Counted from the stretch's first letter, positions 1 through 8,641 are shown. The stretch is 64,000 bases of DNA from Paenibacillus sp. Soil750 (GCF_001428045.1 NZ_LMSD01000012.1:882735-946734); one strand, 5' to 3'. The notes: generated from the letters alone by a model not told the origin. Program-made: numbers and translations.

Positions 1-122
1 AGCAGCCCCGCAATCCACTTGGCCATACCGCCTCCCGTATGTACGAAAAATGGAATGGTAAAAGCACTTATAAAAGCGAGTGTCGATAAAATTAACAAGG
101 TGATGCCTAGTTTTTTGGCCAC
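1..122 (-). CDS. N-terminal part of a membrane or exported protein, cut by the window edge
   Basis: Only the first 40 or so codons are present; the rest lies to the left of the window. I choose a GTG start (plus-strand positions 120-122): an AAGGGGGA ribosome site sits about 7 nt upstream, there is an in-frame TAA shortly before it, and the overlapping ATG frame hits a stop after six codons. The product begins MAKKLGITLL and continues with a hydrophobic run, which fits a signal sequence or first membrane helix, followed by a Gly-rich segment (HTGGGMAKW). No family can be named from this fragment. A short-chain membrane protein or lipid-linked exported protein are both possible. Confidence 0.5.
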   Translation of the reverse strand, partial: MAKKLGITLLILSTLAFISAFTIPFFVHTGGGMAKWIAGL

Positions 123-334
123 ATCATGTCCCCCTTATGTTTCAAATAAAACCCGACCCTACTGATCGATGTCTCCTCCTATCATAAGCGCAAGACCTAC
201 GTAATTCAAACCCTTACCCACCGCCCGTTTGCATTCACCTTACTCCTACTTTATCCATCTAAATCAATCATCAATTGATTTCCCAGGAAATTAGATGTAC
301 TTTCTTTACAGTTCATCTATCGCCACCACACGGC

Positions 335-368
335 AAAAACCACCTCTTCCTCAATGGGATAGGTGGCT
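335..368 (-). terminator. Rho-independent terminator of the formylglycine-generating enzyme gene
   Basis: Read on the minus strand, CCACCT pairs with AGGTGG around an inner TCC/GGA stem and is followed by TTTTT. It begins about 12 nt after the stop of the minus-strand gene ending at 380. The rest of 123-379 contains no gene that I can support. Confidence 0.6.
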
Positions 369-379
369 TATCATTTCAA

Positions 380-1354
380 CTACTTGACATCCGCCGCGCA
401 TCGAAACCCGATGTTTCCAGTTGAACTGTCTGGCGTATTTTTGCTGCGTGCCGCAACACGATAGCGATTGCAGTATGAACGGTGGCACAAGTATGAGCCG
501 CCTCGAAGTACTCGCGTGTCCCCAGATGGAGGGCCAACAGGGTTGTCCCTTTTGCCCTTCATGTGATAGTTCGGGCTGAACCAATCGGAACACCACTCCC
601 ATACGTTGCCTGCCACGTTGTACAAACCGTAAGCATTCGGCTCGAATGCTTTGACGGGTGCGGTGCCTGCGTAGCCGTCACTTTGATTGTTTTTGTCCGG
701 AAACTTCCCCTGCCAAATGTTACACATATGTCTTCCGCCTGGCTTAAGTTCGTCTCCCCACGGATACCGCTTCTGGGCTAATCCACCGCGGGCGGCATAT
801 TCCCATTCGGCTTCTGTTGGTAGACGTTTGCCTGCCCATTTGCAATAGGCCATCGCATCGCTCCATGAAACATGGATAACCGGGTGATCCCAGCGATCTT
901 CGACATGGGAATCGGGGCCTTCAGGATGCAACCAATCTGCTCCCTCAACCACCCACCACCATGGGGTTTGTTGTACTGTATTCTGCACACGTGCTGCCGT
1001 CGCTTCGGATACAAACAAATGAAAAACAAATGACCAGCCAAAGGATTCAGCCTCTGTTTTGTAATTCGTCGCATCAACAAATTGCTTGAAGTCAGCATTC
1101 GTTACCGCACAAGTGTCTATGTAGAAGGGCTTTACGTTAATCTCACGTACCGGTCCTTCGCCATCCGCAGGGAAACCTTCACGGTCATCCGTTCCCATTA
1201 AAAATTTTCCGCCTGGAATAAGTACCATGCCTTCTTTACCAATTGGAGCAGCTGCCTCTGGTATTTCAACTGAAATTAACGCTTCCGGATGTGCCGATGG
1301 TTGATCGGATGACGCACGGCTGGCTGAACAGCAAGTTGGTTTATTCGGTTCCAT
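380..1354 (-). CDS. Formylglycine-generating enzyme (sulfatase-modifying factor)
   Basis: This 324-residue protein is a cytosolic formylglycine-generating enzyme. That family uses copper and oxygen to convert the active-site cysteine of type I sulfatases to formylglycine. The FGE-sulfatase fold runs from about residue 40 to the end: MVLIPGGKFLMG near 43, the HPVIHVSW segment near 157, and LPTEAEWEYAARGG near 178. The C-terminal signature GGSYLCHRSYCNRYR holds both copper-binding active cysteines, C290 and C295, in the spacing seen in the human enzyme, and the protein ends with GFRCA. This separates it from the many FGE-domain proteins that lack the cysteine pair. There is no signal peptide. 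It has its own terminator and no sulfatase gene within the window, so its client must be elsewhere. Confidence 0.9.
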   Translation of the reverse strand: MEPNKPTCCSASRASSDQPSAHPEALISVEIPEAAAPIGKEGMVLIPGGKFLMGTDDREGFPADGEGPVREINVKPFYIDTCAVTNADFKQFVDATNYKTEAESFGWSFVFHLFVSEATAARVQNTVQQTPWWWVVEGADWLHPEGPDSHVEDRWDHPVIHVSWSDAMAYCKWAGKRLPTEAEWEYAARGGLAQKRYPWGDELKPGGRHMCNIWQGKFPDKNNQSDGYAGTAPVKAFEPNAYGLYNVAGNVWEWCSDWFSPNYHMKGKRDNPVGPPSGDTRVLRGGSYLCHRSYCNRYRVAARSKNTPDSSTGNIGFRCAADVK

Positions 1355-1395
1355 AACAGTCGTCCTCTCACTTTCGTTCTATCAATTGCATGCTA

Positions 1396-1935
1396 TTAAC
1401 TAAATATAGCAATTCCGACGAGTGCCGACAATACAATGGTTGCAAGTGGATGCCATTTGTACTTATGTACAACGATAAACACGCCCGCCGCGATTAAAAG
1501 AGTGAATAATACCTGCCACGAAAATAGTTGTTGCGTACGGTCTGAGAAGCCAAAATGGATAGCCGCATAGACGATTAATCCGGTTACAATCGGTCTTAAC
1601 CCATAAAATGTGGTGTGGACTGCTTTGCTTTGAACGATTTTATAAAAGAAAGATGAAATAATAAGGACAATAATCAGCGACGGCAATACGATGCCAATCG
1701 TTGAAATCACAGCACCCAGAATGCCATCTGCTTGATAGCCAATTATTGTTGCTGTGTTCGTTGCAATCGGCCCAGGCGCCATTCCTGCTGTAGCCACACT
1801 CTGAGCAAAATGCTCTGTTGTCATCCATTCATGCTGTTCGACCTCATGTTGAATGATCGGGATCATCGCGTAACCGCCGCCGAATGACATGAATCCTATT
1901 TTCATAAATGTAATAAACAGCTCCCACAATACCAT
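1396..1935 (-). CDS. chrA: Chromate transporter family protein, short (single-domain) subunit
   Basis: A 179-residue membrane protein of the CHR family, the short type that works as a pair of half-size subunits. It shows the family motifs FGGGYAMIP near residue 18 and MAPGPIATN near 50, then several hydrophobic helices to the C-terminus. Characterised CHR proteins export chromate from the cytoplasm, but many homologues have no proven substrate. The gene starts 17 bp after the stop of the second CHR gene, so the two form an operon and very likely a heterodimer. The order (215-residue partner first, 179-residue partner second) is typical of split ChrA pairs in Firmicutes. Confidence 0.85.
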   Translation of the reverse strand: MVLWELFITFMKIGFMSFGGGYAMIPIIQHEVEQHEWMTTEHFAQSVATAGMAPGPIATNTATIIGYQADGILGAVISTIGIVLPSLIIVLIISSFFYKIVQSKAVHTTFYGLRPIVTGLIVYAAIHFGFSDRTQQLFSWQVLFTLLIAAGVFIVVHKYKWHPLATIVLSALVGIAIFS

Positions 1936-1952
1936 CTACCTCGCCGCCTTTC

Positions 1953-2600
1953 TCATATCCCATCCGCGATATAATAGTCGTAGTAGGTGTAGCCATTATA
2001 GGAAGTGTGTACAGGTTCTTTGCCTTTTTCCAAGCTAATTGTGAAGCCAAACGTTTCTTTCACTTTGACAAAAACAAATCCAATAAACAAACCAATGAGA
2101 ATCATGAAAAGCGGATTGATGGGAAGCAGCAACAGAATCGCTACAGTACCAATTGCCGTAACTAATGTAGTTTTATCAAAAATAGCCGAACGTGCCATAT
2201 TGTATGCTGCCAACACGATGAGTCCAATGATTGCTCCATGAATGCCTTTGAATGCGGCCACGACTTTCGGATCAGCCTGCATGAATAGTAAGAAAAAGCT
2301 AAGTACTAATGCGATTAAAAAGGTTGGCAAAGCAATGCCGATGACGGCTGCTGCTGCACCAGGTATTCGCGCTAAGCGGTAGCCAATAAATGCCGATGCA
2401 TTTACGCCGATCCCGCCGGGCGCTGAGCCTGCAATCGCAATGATATTGGATATTTCGTCTTCTGCGATCCAAGCCTTTTTTTCAACAACTTCCCTCTCAA
2501 TGACGGGAATCATGGCATATCCCCCGCCAAACGTGGAAGGTCCGATCTTGAGAAATGTCCAGAATATATCCAAACAAAGATGTAATTGATGTTTCTGCAT
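1953..2600 (-). CDS. chrA: Chromate transporter family protein, partner subunit
   Basis: A 215-residue CHR-family membrane protein, first gene of the two-gene chrA operon. It carries FGGGYAMIPVIEREV near residue 22 and a variant GSAPGGIGVNASAF segment where the partner has the canonical PGP, followed by about five hydrophobic segments. The C-terminal tail of about 25 residues (ending in a Tyr-rich stretch) is longer than in its partner and hydrophilic. The start follows an AGAGGGGGA site 6 nt upstream and a promoter at 2638-2666. The actual substrate, chromate or another oxyanion, cannot be told from sequence. Confidence 0.85.
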   Translation of the reverse strand: MQKHQLHLCLDIFWTFLKIGPSTFGGGYAMIPVIEREVVEKKAWIAEDEISNIIAIAGSAPGGIGVNASAFIGYRLARIPGAAAAVIGIALPTFLIALVLSFFLLFMQADPKVVAAFKGIHGAIIGLIVLAAYNMARSAIFDKTTLVTAIGTVAILLLLPINPLFMILIGLFIGFVFVKVKETFGFTISLEKGKEPVHTSYNGYTYYDYYIADGI

Positions 2601-2637
2601 ATGGATTCCCCCTCTAGCCCATTTGTATGGTAACTCA

Positions 2638-2666
2638 ATTATACTCCACTTTAGTCCAAAATGGAA
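2638..2666 (-). promoter_or_regulatory. Probable sigma-A promoter of the chrA pair
   Basis: On the minus strand a perfect TATAAT (-10, plus positions 2638-2643) lies 17 bp from a poor -35 element TTCCAT (2661-2666). It sits about 40 bp before the first chrA start codon. Confidence 0.5.
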
Positions 2667-2813
2667 TAAACAATTAAAGTTAGTGGGGATATTCGAAATT
2701 AACCAGTGGTATCAACCTGAAATTAATTCCTTTAATCCGATCGAATCACTTAGTTTAAATCAAAGTGATTTTAAGTACAAAGCTAGTCGAGGCTCGTGTG
2801 AAAGCATAAATAG

Positions 2814-2839
2814 CCAAGAGATGGATATCCATCTCTCGG
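2814..2839. repeat. 26-bp near-perfect palindrome downstream of mgtC
   Basis: Positions 2817-2836 form a perfect 20-bp palindrome centred on GGATATCC, and the symmetry extends to 2814-2839 with a single mismatch pair. It lies about 100 bp beyond the stop of the mgtC-like gene. There is no T-run on either side, so it may be a weak terminator or processing hairpin for the long operon, or a protein-binding site. Confidence 0.45.
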
Positions 2840-2937
2840 CCTCATCAGTTACTTGTCACCAATCTCTCATCACTTTTTCATATCACCTCGAGTTAGCACC
2901 TGTCACATACCTCTCACGCACGCCATCATTCACTTCC

Positions 2938-3693
2938 CTACGCCACTTGTTTATGAAAGACGAAGTTGGAGGCTTCCATGCTGACAACAATATCCAGCGC
3001 ACATATTTGCTCATAGGCTGCAATCAGCTTCTCCTGCTTTGGACATCTCAAGCTAAAAACCAAGTGCATAACGGGGAGCTCCCCCGCTTTCCCTACAATC
3101 GTAGAAGGAGCACTCTCTGGCATCATTTTGAGATGAATCACCTGTATGCCCTGTTCCCCAAAACGAGCGGTTAACGAGTTGAGGAAGCCTGGATGCTCAT
3201 TAATCGTAATTTCGACTTCATGTGTACGTCGGTGCCTGATGATATGCTTTTCGAACTTATTTAAGACATACAGACTGATGAGTACTAAAAAGGTACAAAC
3301 CAGCGCTCCGGTAATAAAGCCGGCCCCGACGCTTAAACCAATGGCCGCAACCAGCCACACGGAAGCAGCGGTCGTCAATCCTTTAATAACATTGCCGTTT
3401 CGCAAAATGGCGCCAGCTCCTAAAAACCCAATGCCGCTGACAACCTGTGCAGCCAACCTAGAGGGATCAATACGGACATTCGGTTCATTGACAAAGTCAG
3501 AGAAGCCGTACTCCGACAGCAGCATAATGGTGGCCGATCCCAAGCAAACTAGAATATGGGTTCGGAAGCCTGCCGCATGATTGTTCCATTCCCTTTCAAG
3601 ACCGATCAAGCCGCCTAAAATGACCGCTAACACCATGCGAATAATTAAGTCCAAATGACTAATTTGCCACACACTATCAGCGGCGTCTATCAT
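2938..3693 (-). CDS. MgtC/SapB family membrane protein
   Basis: A 251-residue protein with the MgtC signature near the N-terminus (GGLIGLEREWNNHAAGFRT, about residues 32-50) and the downstream block SGIGFLGAGAILRNG with GLTTAASVW. Together these make four to five membrane helices. The cytoplasmic C-terminal half, about residues 150-251, resembles the ACT-like domain seen in YhiD/MgtC proteins. Members affect magnesium homeostasis, acid tolerance or membrane potential; no transport of Mg2+ is established. Its start overlaps the GH105 stop by 4 bp, so translation is coupled and it is the last gene of a polysaccharide-utilisation operon, an unexpected place for this family. Confidence 0.88.
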   Translation of the reverse strand: MIDAADSVWQISHLDLIIRMVLAVILGGLIGLEREWNNHAAGFRTHILVCLGSATIMLLSEYGFSDFVNEPNVRIDPSRLAAQVVSGIGFLGAGAILRNGNVIKGLTTAASVWLVAAIGLSVGAGFITGALVCTFLVLISLYVLNKFEKHIIRHRRTHEVEITINEHPGFLNSLTARFGEQGIQVIHLKMMPESAPSTIVGKAGELPVMHLVFSLRCPKQEKLIAAYEQICALDIVVSMEASNFVFHKQVA

Positions 3694-5930
3694 TGCGTGA
3701 CCTCAAGCGGTACTGCCAGCCATTGGTTCAACTTCACAACTTCCGAACCAGCAAGCATCATAATGCCAACGCCATGATTGTCATTTTTGACAGTAAGCAG
3801 ATCCTTTTTATAATAGTCAGCTGTAAACGCATATCTCGAGCCACTGCAGACACCGTGCACATTCCCTTGCGCATCGATCGCGATGCGAGTCAGACCATCC
3901 CACGCCTTCAATGCCGCTTCAATGAACCGCTGCGGCTCCATGAGCCAACCAAAGCGAACACCTCGTGCAAATGAATAAGCGAACATCGCTGTACACGAAG
4001 CTTCCTCATAGGCATCCGTATCGTTCAAAACCTGATGCCATAGGCCACTTTCCGCTTGAAGATCAGCATATCCTCCACACAGCTCATTGAAGAAATCCAC
4101 AAGCGCCGGTCGTGCTTCATGTGAAGCTGGCAATGCTTCCAACACCTCTGTCAACGAAAAGAGTGTCCAACCATTGCCACGTCCCCATGGGATGCCTGTC
4201 GGCATGTCATATTTGAAATCAAACACGTGTGACATAATGCGTTCTTCCGGCATATACAAGTACTTGCGGAACAGCAAAAATTGCTTCGCTGCTTCATCAA
4301 GCGCTTCAGATACACCAGTGATCCGAGCATAACGGCACAGAAACGGTGTGCTCATGTAGAGATCATCTGCCCACATTGTATTTTCCGAATACTCATCCTG
4401 ACATATCCGATAAAATGCGCCGTCTTCCTTGCGTTCCAACCCATGTAAGATGAAATTTGCGATTCGATTCGCAATGGCCATGAAGCCTTGATCCTCATCT
4501 TCCTGATACGCCTCTAACATCGCGGAGCCAAAGGAACCGCAGTTGTCCAGCATTTTCATCATAACCAATTGTTGATTAATCGCTGGGAACCCATATTGCT
4601 CACGATCCCAAAGGGAATATGCGAACATGTCTGTACAGCTTTGAACATGGTCCAGCGCGTACTGGGTAATGTCAGATCGCTCTAATAAGCGGCCGGTTTG
4701 CAACAGCCCATAAATCGTAACACCAAGCGGGTAATCCCAACGTGCATAATTCGTCACATTGCCAACTGTCCATTTATTGCTCAGCATCGCATTCTCATAG
4801 TAAGGGCGAATCCATGTGTTAGGACGATCCAAGCGCCAATAGGTTTTCTCTTCAGAATTCACATCGATTGTGTACACGCGATCTGTCTGTACCAAATCCT
4901 CGTAAGATAAGGAAATGTTGGCAGACAGAGGGCCAAGAAACAACCAAGGGTCTGCAGCGCCATGAACCTGCCTCGGTAAACTGAGCGGGACAACCTCCTC
5001 ATCGATGGAAGCCTCAAGCGCGAACCCCCAAGTACTATTTCCACAAACACTTTGAATAAGAAGTTGATGTTGACCATAAGTAAGCGGCATTTCGACCTGA
5101 AAGTTGCCTTCCTCTGTAAGCTCCAGTACCTGCTTGCCATCCAACCATACGGTCAGCGTTCCAGCCGCATAACCCTTTAACAGACAGGTTTCTCTGCCTC
5201 GCCTCACATTGTTCAGCTGCGTCCAAGCAAATGCCTGTTTACCAGGCTGTCTCCCAAACAATCGCTCGCAGACAGGCAGTGAGAGCTCATTCTCATCCCA
5301 TTCACGGTTTGGCAGCCATCGTAAGCCATTATTCTTCTCTGAGGACATCGCATCTGGTAAGGAACGCCCCTCGAAAACATCGTTGTCAATTGGCGAGGAA
5401 AACACCCAACCCGCTTGTCCTTTACGTTCTGTGAACGGAGCTAGCACATTCAGGATGCGCACCTTCGCCTCATCGGAACCGAATAAGCAGCCAAAACCAG
5501 CAGCCGTATGCTTCGCTTTGATAAAGAGACGATTCCAGCCTTTGACGAAGTCCAGATTTAACTTCACAGTGGCATCTGGCTTAATCTCATCAATAACCGT
5601 TGAACGATACGTCAGCTCATCATTGAAATAAAACTGAATCGGACCCAAACAATTGAACAAGACATCCAGGTTACGTTCGCCATCACTCCAAACTAAGGCA
5701 TAGGCATAGGAGAATTGACCGGGTTTTGCGTCAGGAAATCTGCTGCCCAAATCGAGATCAAACATCCCTTTTTCATTTTGCAAAACGCCTGCTCGGCTGA
5801 ATGCTCGAAATGCGAATGGTATAGGTGGGTTCGCACCAATGTAGCGATCAGCAAGCACTTTCAATGTTTGTTTATTGTCATTCCCTAAACGGGTTTGTAT
5901 ACTTTCTTGTTCATTGAAATAGGTCGTCAT
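3690..5930 (-). CDS. GH105/GH88-type unsaturated glucuronyl hydrolase with long N-terminal extension
   Basis: A 746-residue protein. From about residue 380 to 735 it is an (alpha/alpha)6-barrel of the GH88/GH105 type. These enzymes hydrate the 4,5-unsaturated uronic acid left at the non-reducing end by polysaccharide lyases and so release it from the oligosaccharide. Visible motifs are WDYPLGV near 398, MWADDLYMSTPF with the likely catalytic acid at D522 or D523, and WGRGNGW at 582-588. The first 370 residues look like beta-sandwich carbohydrate-binding modules (for example LFNCLGPIQFYFND and LTVWLDGKQV), making it about twice the usual 370-residue length. There is no signal peptide, so it acts in the cytoplasm. 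It lies 14 bp after the toroid-enzyme gene and overlaps mgtC. Confidence 0.85.
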   Translation of the reverse strand: MTTYFNEQESIQTRLGNDNKQTLKVLADRYIGANPPIPFAFRAFSRAGVLQNEKGMFDLDLGSRFPDAKPGQFSYAYALVWSDGERNLDVLFNCLGPIQFYFNDELTYRSTVIDEIKPDATVKLNLDFVKGWNRLFIKAKHTAAGFGCLFGSDEAKVRILNVLAPFTERKGQAGWVFSSPIDNDVFEGRSLPDAMSSEKNNGLRWLPNREWDENELSLPVCERLFGRQPGKQAFAWTQLNNVRRGRETCLLKGYAAGTLTVWLDGKQVLELTEEGNFQVEMPLTYGQHQLLIQSVCGNSTWGFALEASIDEEVVPLSLPRQVHGAADPWLFLGPLSANISLSYEDLVQTDRVYTIDVNSEEKTYWRLDRPNTWIRPYYENAMLSNKWTVGNVTNYARWDYPLGVTIYGLLQTGRLLERSDITQYALDHVQSCTDMFAYSLWDREQYGFPAINQQLVMMKMLDNCGSFGSAMLEAYQEDEDQGFMAIANRIANFILHGLERKEDGAFYRICQDEYSENTMWADDLYMSTPFLCRYARITGVSEALDEAAKQFLLFRKYLYMPEERIMSHVFDFKYDMPTGIPWGRGNGWTLFSLTEVLEALPASHEARPALVDFFNELCGGYADLQAESGLWHQVLNDTDAYEEASCTAMFAYSFARGVRFGWLMEPQRFIEAALKAWDGLTRIAIDAQGNVHGVCSGSRYAFTADYYKKDLLTVKNDNHGVGIMMLAGSEVVKLNQWLAVPLEVTQ

Positions 5931-5944
5931 AACGTACTTCCTTT

Positions 5945-7693
5945 CTACAGTAAACGGATCTTGAATGTCCGATCATAAGGTGTAACCAAGTTGACATGGA
6001 CATATTGGCATCCAGATGGATGGTGATCTTCACGAACGATAGGCAGGATATGTTCATAGCTACCTGAAGATATTTCAATAACATCTCCCTCTGCTTCGTA
6101 CGTCATAGAACCGCTTCGCAGGAAGTACTTGCCTTCTTCCCCAGTTAGCAAATCATCGCCACTCACCGTACCTTCATTTCCAAAAATGAAAGTTACTTGC
6201 GTGAAGACATCCTCACGCTCATCAGACGATACGTGGATTGTCCATTCCGAATCTCTGGAAGTAATCTCTGCTTGCAGCTCAAGCTTCTGCAAATGGGTCA
6301 TCGGCCGATGCTGATGCGGCAATAAATACCACGGACTGAGTGTTGAACCCTCCGTCCCTGCAGGCAGCAAATGACGCGGGACCGGTCCGTTGTAGCCTTT
6401 TTCCAATACTGTATCCAGTTTATACCCGCCTTCGCTCGCTGTCAGATTCGTGAACTTCACAATGCCTGGAGAGAACGAAGTGGAAAGTTTAACACCGAGT
6501 AACCTTGCTTTCCCATGGCGTAACGAGAAGAAGGAAGGTGTCTGCGACATGATCGTTACACTTTGATCCAGCTCACGGATCCGAACCAACGGAGCACCGA
6601 AAGAGAGATGCATGCTGCTATGCTGAATGTGCATATGATGGCCAACCTCATCGATACGCTGCAAATGTTCCCTCATCGGATGCTCTGCATTTAAAACTTT
6701 CACATATCGATCAAGCAGCGGTGCTCGTTCAATATGTGAGATATCTGCTTCGGGATAAACGAGAATGCTCATCAATGGATGGTTGTTCACACCTTCATGA
6801 AAACCTGTGATGTAGGATCCCGCATAATCGGCCATTGCAGCAAAGATCGGATCCTGATCATGCGCCGCCATTAAGCGGTAAATCGGAAAGTAGTTCGCCA
6901 TTGTAGCGGTCTGACCGAAATCCTGACGACCAGAGTAATCCGTTACCACTTCGCCAGATGGGTGAATTAAGTACATCATCATACGAAGATTACTTCGCAC
7001 ACATGCGATCAGTTCAGGACGGTTCATCAAACGACCCGTATGATAAAGGGCAATATTACTAACTGCGTTATAAATCCCGTTACTGCGTTCTGTCCATTCC
7101 CCATCTTCGGTAATATCTAATCCTTCAGCTAACCAGTCTTCTGCTCGTGCAAGCAACTCGGGCTGTGGGAAAATTTCAAATAATAAACATAGTGCAGCGG
7201 TAAGCACCCAACGATGATTCGGCGTGTGACAACCACCAGTCAGCATAGCTGGTATTGTGCGTTCCAAGAAGAGCTTCAGCTTTGCTGTCACTGGCTCAAG
7301 TTGGTCCCAGTCGTGCTTGTTAAGCAATTGGTATATTTGTGTTACCCCACCGACTACGAATGCCGTATCTGGGGGAGAATTATAATTTGTTGAGCCCAAT
7401 GAAACGGTACCATCCGCATGCTGTCTGTTCAGCATGAACGCGACCGCTTTATCCAAGGCATTCAATAAAAAGCTATCCTGATAGTAGCGAGAATCTGGAT
7501 TAACCAAGGCTGAAGCCCAACCCGCTATCATACGCGGTGTACTCATATGATTAGCTCGGGCAATGCCCGTTTCATCAACAATACCACCGTAATATTTGGA
7601 TTGCGGATCAAGAATCTGCACCAGAAGCGTAGCTTCTGTTAATTGATCATTTAATTTAACTAAGCGATTATAAATAGCGTCCACATAGATCAC
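5945..7693 (-). CDS. Unrecognised toroid-type carbohydrate enzyme, possible lyase
   Basis: I cannot assign this 582-residue protein to a characterised family. The first 300 residues are rich in amphipathic helices typical of an (alpha/alpha) toroid, with WASALVNPDSRYY, LTGGCHTPNHRWVLTAAL (N159, H160) and WTERSNGIYNAVSNIALYHTG. The rest is beta-rich, as in the toroid-plus-sandwich layout of heparinase II/III-like lyases. The Asn-His pair and the Tyr in VTDYSGRQDFGQ (Y253) are plausible catalytic residues. It has no signal peptide. The start is a GTG, and the preceding gene's stop codon directly abuts it. Its position before a GH105 enzyme supports a role in making or processing unsaturated uronides, but a glycosidase role is equally open. 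Confidence 0.7.
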   Translation of the reverse strand: MIYVDAIYNRLVKLNDQLTEATLLVQILDPQSKYYGGIVDETGIARANHMSTPRMIAGWASALVNPDSRYYQDSFLLNALDKAVAFMLNRQHADGTVSLGSTNYNSPPDTAFVVGGVTQIYQLLNKHDWDQLEPVTAKLKLFLERTIPAMLTGGCHTPNHRWVLTAALCLLFEIFPQPELLARAEDWLAEGLDITEDGEWTERSNGIYNAVSNIALYHTGRLMNRPELIACVRSNLRMMMYLIHPSGEVVTDYSGRQDFGQTATMANYFPIYRLMAAHDQDPIFAAMADYAGSYITGFHEGVNNHPLMSILVYPEADISHIERAPLLDRYVKVLNAEHPMREHLQRIDEVGHHMHIQHSSMHLSFGAPLVRIRELDQSVTIMSQTPSFFSLRHGKARLLGVKLSTSFSPGIVKFTNLTASEGGYKLDTVLEKGYNGPVPRHLLPAGTEGSTLSPWYLLPHQHRPMTHLQKLELQAEITSRDSEWTIHVSSDEREDVFTQVTFIFGNEGTVSGDDLLTGEEGKYFLRSGSMTYEAEGDVIEISSGSYEHILPIVREDHHPSGCQYVHVNLVTPYDRTFKIRLL

Positions 7694-8641
7694 CTACCCT
7701 TTCAAAGCTGCAATTTTACTGGTGATAAGGTTGTGACTTTCATGAATCTCATTCGGCTCACACAGAGCTTTCAGCTCGTAGACTTTCACTTTGGCATAAT
7801 CAATGGCTTCTAGGAAATGGTCGAAATAGTGCAGGTCTTTGCTGTGAACATAGGGACACCAGTGATCGGCAAGTTCCAGCGTTTCATGGATGTGCACACC
7901 ATAAATATATTTCTTCACTTCTTGTAACTCTTTGAGATTATCGTATAAGCCCATTCGGTCCATCATCATCGCATGGCCGATATCGTACCATAAGTACACA
8001 GGACTGCCTGCCAGGTTGTCGCAAATCGTCTTGGCTTCCATCAAAGAAGGCATCTGATACGATCTGGAGCGAGTTTCAATCCCAATCGCGACATTCCAGC
8101 CTTTTCGAGCAGCATGCTCGCTTACAATCTCCAAACTTTCTTGAATTCTTTGCGTATACAGTGGACTCAACCGATCCCGTCTTTCAATCATGACGCTCCA
8201 CAATTTCTGATACTCCGGTGAATCCTTACCGTGATCTCGATAAAGCTTTTTCAAATCCACATCAATGTTATAGTCAAAAGGCACTTCACCTGGATGCACA
8301 ACCACAGCTTTGGCCCCATATCGGTTGGCATATTCCATAGAACGGATTAGTAACTCTACGGAACGCTTACGCTTCGCTTCATCATCGAACCCCAGCATGA
8401 CGGAATCCGTATCATAATCCTTGTCATTGATGAATGGGAATACATTGTGCACACTGGATACACCAATCTCACCCTTCTCAATCATCGGTTCAATCGTTGT
8501 CATCATTTCTTCCGTAACGTTATAGTTAAGCTCGACATTGCGAAAGCCCAGCTCTTTAATTTCCTCAATCATGCCACGTCCTACCGTGTGCTTCTTAATG
8601 TTCCAACAGGTTGAAAAGGAATATTCCCCTTTATCGATCAT
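7694..8641 (-). CDS. Sugar isomerase/epimerase-like TIM-barrel protein (xylose isomerase-like, AP endonuclease family 2 fold)
   Basis: A 315-residue protein of the xylose-isomerase-like TIM-barrel superfamily. Strand and metal-site motifs in order are FRNVELNYN near residue 33, VVVHPGEVPFD near 113, AIGIETRSRSYQMPS near 181, VYLWYDIGHAMMM near 215 and YGVHIHETLELADHWCPY near 248. The E, D and H residues at strand ends are the usual divalent-metal ligands. Members act as epimerases, isomerases or dehydratases, and some act with Gfo/Idh enzymes in cleaving 3-keto-glycosides. The start has AGGAGG 7 nt upstream. It follows a Gfo/Idh gene and directly abuts the toroid enzyme. Its reaction is not predictable. 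Confidence 0.8.
   Translation of the reverse strand: MIDKGEYSFSTCWNIKKHTVGRGMIEEIKELGFRNVELNYNVTEEMMTTIEPMIEKGEIGVSSVHNVFPFINDKDYDTDSVMLGFDDEAKRKRSVELLIRSMEYANRYGAKAVVVHPGEVPFDYNIDVDLKKLYRDHGKDSPEYQKLWSVMIERRDRLSPLYTQRIQESLEIVSEHAARKGWNVAIGIETRSRSYQMPSLMEAKTICDNLAGSPVYLWYDIGHAMMMDRMGLYDNLKELQEVKKYIYGVHIHETLELADHWCPYVHSKDLHYFDHFLEAIDYAKVKVYELKALCEPNEIHESHNLITSKIAALKG

Larger units (their letters stand above)
2601..2937. other. Intergenic region between chrA pair and mgtC-like gene
   Basis: No credible gene. A plus-strand reading frame starts here but runs antisense into the mgtC gene and has no family features. The region holds the chrA promoter at its left end and a near-perfect 26-bp palindrome at 2814-2839 near its right end. 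I see no other structure. Confidence 0.6.

Noticed and set aside
2623..3174. A 183-codon plus-strand frame between chrA and mgtC
   Set aside because: The right half is antisense to the mgtC gene and the left half crosses the chrA promoter; no protein features.
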